Positions 61,448 to 64,000 of a DNA stretch of 64,000 nt are shown here, piece after piece. The stretch lies in NCBI GenBank assembly GCA_030429735.1, contig JAUIET010000008.1, positions 1-64,000 on the forward strand. The letters run 5' to 3'. A program made the translations under genes and the position numbers. Each line of letters begins with the position of its first letter. Position 1 is the first letter of the stretch. This stretch comes from Gammaproteobacteria bacterium. Lineage in GTDB: Bacteria; Pseudomonadota; Gammaproteobacteria; Pseudomonadales; JAUIET01. The notes below the pieces were generated by a model. That model was not told where the DNA came from. It saw only the letters and a program-made list of their open reading frames with translations, and ran no database searches.

Positions 61448-62233
61448 TCAGTGTCGCGTGTTAAAACCATTCTTGTACAAATCAACGAACGCACGACCAA
61501 TCACGTCGATCACCTCTTGTACTGAACGGGTGTTTTTCAAATCTCCAATCCGGTATTCCACGTCGCCATCGCTGATTGGCTGCACACTGATGATGGCAAG
61601 CTGTTGGTCGCCCACAATGTTCGAATAACGAAAACGAATACTGCGCGCTTCATTGTCGATCACAATGAATTCCTGAATGGCTTGTTTTGCAACCGCGTAA
61701 TCGGCGCTTGTCTGCGACTTATCTTTGACAATTTCGCTTATTCGCCGCACGAATGCGTCCACAGCATTGGCAAGTTGATGCCAATGTCGACTGCCGGCTA
61801 CGGCGTTTTGAGTATGCCCCAGCTCGCTCGCTGCCATTTCCGCGGTTCTCTCGGCATGCAGGTTGATTTCCAGGTTGGCAAATACAGCGGGGTCGACCAG
61901 GTGGGTGATGTCTTCTGTGGTATTGATAAACATCAATCCGAAGCGGGGCCCATGGTCAGTGGCTTCTTTATGGCACACCAACGCAGTTCCACTCACGGAG
62001 CGTCCTGCCAGTGACAGCACGAAATCCAGTTTGTCTAGTAACTCACTGTCGAGCGTGCGACATATAAAACTCAGGCCGTTTTCACTGAAGTCGAGGGCAA
62101 TGCAGGATTCGAATCGGCCCAAACCGCTAAAATGATGCTTGCGAACTTTGATTTCTGTGCCGGGTATGCTGTGACGAGCGTCGCGACGCCGGTCATCGAC
62201 CTCATTGTTGTCGGCGAGTGGCTTTTTTTTCAT
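61448..62233 (-). CDS. PilZ-domain protein
   Basis: A 261-residue protein with an N-terminal PilZ domain (about 14-115) carrying DRRRDAR (RxxxR) and DFSENGLSF (DxSxxG), the c-di-GMP-binding residues. The C-terminal half (about 130-261) is not recognised and may be an output or partner-binding region. Predicted cytoplasmic. Transcribed alone, between the HDOD and peptidase genes. Confidence 0.85.
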   Translation of the reverse strand: MKKKPLADNNEVDDRRRDARHSIPGTEIKVRKHHFSGLGRFESCIALDFSENGLSFICRTLDSELLDKLDFVLSLAGRSVSGTALVCHKEATDHGPRFGLMFINTTEDITHLVDPAVFANLEINLHAERTAEMAASELGHTQNAVAGSRHWHQLANAVDAFVRRISEIVKDKSQTSADYAVAKQAIQEFIVIDNEARSIRFRYSNIVGDQQLAIISVQPISDGDVEYRIGDLKNTRSVQEVIDVIGRAFVDLYKNGFNTRH

Positions 62234-62320
62234 GGCTCTTCCTTGGCGCGTATCGCTCAGCGCACAGAAAATCGCACTGCTTATATTGGTTTAGCCCAAC
62301 AACTGCGCGATTTCCAGTGC

Positions 62321-62953
62321 TTACCAGTAACGGACGCGCCCAAGGTCGACATGAATAAAGTCGTTTTCCTGGTACAAACCCACGCCGCCAAGCTTTAGCG
62401 CCACAGCCGCTTTGTGCAATGTTTCAAGCGATGTTCCGGGCAGCCTTATATCAATTGCCCTACCCAGTATGTGCTGGCTCTTGCTCGCCACCTGACGCCC
62501 GGCTGCGGCCAGGTTTTGATTGGTTTGAGGCGAACGATAGCCTGAAATAACTTCGAAATCTGCCGAGTTGCCGACCGACTCTCGCAGCGCATACAGCAAT
62601 TCAAACAAACGCGGGTCGATCCTTGCGACTTCATCGCGCCGGTGGTCGCGCAACACGCTGTTCAACTGCGTTAGTCCATTGGACAGGAATTGACCATCTT
62701 GCCAGTAAGTGACACGCAATCGCTCGCCTGTATGTAGATTGTGCAGGCCTATCGTTTTGCTTGCTGGCAAGGTGTCGTTGGCAATGCTCAGGGAACTGAC
62801 AAGCAGGGCAATGCTGGCGACCACACCCATGCGGAAACCGCGGAGGTTAAGAACTTTTTGTGACCGTAGGGTGTCGCGGTTGCACAGTTTCGAATGCCAA
62901 TGTGGAACGCGGCGTAAGCGGGCGCGAATCATGCGATTGTGAATCAAGGCCAT
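62321..62953 (-). CDS. DUF882 (YcbK-like) putative peptidase
   Basis: A YcbK/DUF882 protein (peptidase M15-like fold). GLHNLHTGERLRVTYW, ISGYRSPQTNQNL, SKSQHILGRAIDIRLPG and DFIHVDLGRVRYW contain the expected metal-binding His/Asp/His set. It probably trims peptidoglycan or its cross-links in the periplasm. ATG 62953 has a good AGGAT ribosome site but overlaps the L,D-transpeptidase by 107 bp; ATG 62830 avoids overlap but lacks one. The hydrophobic signal follows residue 41 of the longer form. Confidence 0.8.
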   Translation of the reverse strand: MALIHNRMIRARLRRVPHWHSKLCNRDTLRSQKVLNLRGFRMGVVASIALLVSSLSIANDTLPASKTIGLHNLHTGERLRVTYWQDGQFLSNGLTQLNSVLRDHRRDEVARIDPRLFELLYALRESVGNSADFEVISGYRSPQTNQNLAAAGRQVASKSQHILGRAIDIRLPGTSLETLHKAAVALKLGGVGLYQENDFIHVDLGRVRYW

Positions 62954-64000
62954 AAATATCCTGTCGATGCTGCAAGATGCCATCATTGTCCACCCAGCTG
63001 GTCCAGTAAACATAATGTACTGGTAAAGTTTCGCGTACCTTGACTGTGCGGGTGATGTTTGAATTGAGCAGTTCATCAATTTCTGCGTCGGTGTATTGTG
63101 ACGCGAGCACATAGCGTGCAAGGCGCTCGGGCTGCTGCAATCTCACGCAACCTGAACTGAGTGCGCGATTTGACCGATCAAACAAGTTTCTGGCATTGGT
63201 GTCGTGCAAGTAAATGGCGCGGTTATTGGGTGTGACAAATTTCACTTTCCCGAGCGCGTTACTCGGCCCTGGCGCCTGCTTCATCCGGTACGGAAAATTA
63301 CCTCGTAGAGCCAGCCAATCGATACTGGCGGGATCGATCCTGTTCTGACTGCTCCAGTCTGCGTAGACAGCAATATTACGCGCGCTCAAGTAGTCTGATT
63401 GTTTGATTTGCTTTGGTATTAAATCCCGATAGACAATTTTCGGGGGTATATTCCAGCCTGGATTGAGTACCAGACTGCTAAGTTCAGAGCTGAATTGCGG
63501 GGTTTGACGGCTGCTCTTGCCAACAATCGCTTTCAGGCGCAGCACTTCTTCATACCGTTCATACACGCTTACCTCGAAGGCCGGAATATTGGCTATCAGA
63601 TACCGCTGACCCAGCGCTGCATCCAGTTCAGCCATGCGCAACAGGTTGATGCGCAGGCGCTGTGCTGCCCAGGCGGCACCCTGGCGGAGTGCGGCGACGC
63701 TGGCTTGATCAAGCGTGCCGTTGACGTCCAGGCCAAACCGTTGCTGGAAACGTCGCAAAGCCGGCTCAAGTGCCGTCAACAGCTTTGCTGAATTGACACT
63801 CGACGTCGGCAATGCCGCCACTGCGACAGGTCGTGCTGCACACACCTCCGTAGCCATGCCGCCAAGCGTGACTTCGGTGTTGATTAGATCCCCTTGAAGC
63901 CAGAGTAAATAGGCAGCCAGTTCCGGATACACATCGCTGTGCGCATTCGCGCACCAATAGCCAGAATCTGCCAGCAGACGGTACTGAATGTACTGGCTAA
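62847..64000 (-). CDS. YcbB-like L,D-transpeptidase (3' part, runs off window)
   Basis: The frame is open to the window edge, so only the C-terminal 384 codons are visible. A peptidoglycan-binding segment (LRRFQQRFGLDVNGTLDQASVAALR in pieces) is followed by a YkuD domain with IYLHDTNARNLF and SSGCVRLQQPERLA (catalytic Cys). The overall layout matches YcbB/LdtD enzymes, which make 3-3 cross-links in peptidoglycan. The next gene, a DUF882 protein, is the usual neighbour. A GTG at 63932 is internal, not the start. Confidence 0.88.
   Translation of the reverse strand, partial: SQYIQYRLLADSGYWCANAHSDVYPELAAYLLWLQGDLINTEVTLGGMATEVCAARPVAVAALPTSSVNSAKLLTALEPALRRFQQRFGLDVNGTLDQASVAALRQGAAWAAQRLRINLLRMAELDAALGQRYLIANIPAFEVSVYERYEEVLRLKAIVGKSSRQTPQFSSELSSLVLNPGWNIPPKIVYRDLIPKQIKQSDYLSARNIAVYADWSSQNRIDPASIDWLALRGNFPYRMKQAPGPSNALGKVKFVTPNNRAIYLHDTNARNLFDRSNRALSSGCVRLQQPERLARYVLASQYTDAEIDELLNSNITRTVKVRETLPVHYVYWTSWVDNDGILQHRQDIYGLDSQSHDSRPLTPRSTLAFETVQPRHPTVTKSS

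Noticed and set aside
1-64000. CRISPR arrays, prophage or complete insertion sequence
   Set aside because: No repeat-spacer array, phage structural or integrase gene, or transposase frame was seen; only short non-autonomous repeats are present.

Overview
The window reads as a chromosomal segment of a gammaproteobacterium. The strongest evidence is the block uvrY-uvrC-pgsA followed by tRNA-Gly(GCC), tRNA-Cys(GCA) and tRNA-Leu(TAA), an order known from Escherichia coli and relatives. Further support comes from pqiABC, ydbH-ynbE-ydbL, a family B DNA polymerase II, an OprI/Lpp-like lipoprotein and an RND efflux operon. No rRNA, prophage, CRISPR array or complete transposase gene was seen. The lineage below class level cannot be fixed from this sequence alone. 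The many acyl-CoA and steroid-type enzymes suggest an aerobic lipid/steroid-degrading heterotroph.

Layout. 1-8.8 kb: housekeeping block (low-Mr phosphatase, murB, uvrY, uvrC, pgsA), a threonine-degradation insert (XRE-cupin regulator, tdh, kbl), three tRNAs, and a family of short non-autonomous inverted-repeat elements (MITEs) that bracket the block. A degraded tRNA-Leu relic follows. 8.8-12.8 kb: a TonB-dependent receptor translationally coupled to a DUF4091 (GH123-like) protein. 12.8-31.4 kb: an accessory catabolic region. It holds a ChsH2-ChsH1-Ltp2-like side-chain hydratase/retro-aldolase set, five short-chain dehydrogenases, an acyl-CoA dehydrogenase, a 3-ketosteroid-dehydrogenase-like flavoprotein, a monohaem cytochrome lipoprotein and two NTF2-fold proteins. 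These are interspersed with polB, a metallophosphatase, a pterin dehydratase and an HDOD protein.

31.4-35.0 kb: a tightly overlapped minus-strand operon for D-amino acid/5-oxoproline chemistry (pxpA, D-glutamate cyclase, D-amino acid transaminase, alr). 35.1-38.7 kb: pqiABC, intermembrane lipid transport. 38.7-41.7 kb: luciferase-like oxidoreductase, meta-cleavage-type hydrolase and CaiB CoA-transferase, again compatible with ring or side-chain catabolism. 41.8-51.8 kb: a DNA-binding protein, ydbL-ynbE-ydbH, an orphan membrane sensor-like domain, and an RND efflux operon ending in a lipoprotein metalloprotease.

52.0-64.0 kb: a large beta-propeller/dihaem lipoprotein, an L,D-transpeptidase convergent with its likely substrate (an Lpp-like lipoprotein), a pair of acyl-CoA dehydrogenases that look like a heteromeric complex, pyruvate kinase, an HDOD protein, a PilZ protein, a DUF882 (YcbK-like) peptidase and the C-terminal part of a YcbB-like L,D-transpeptidase that runs off the window.

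Most functional calls rest on motif recognition by eye; no database search was run. The least expected features are the MITE family (one copy supplies the apparent Shine-Dalgarno of the first gene), the D-amino acid operon, the receptor/DUF4091 pair, the protease coupled to the RND pump, and the propeller/dihaem lipoprotein, which lacks an ATG start.
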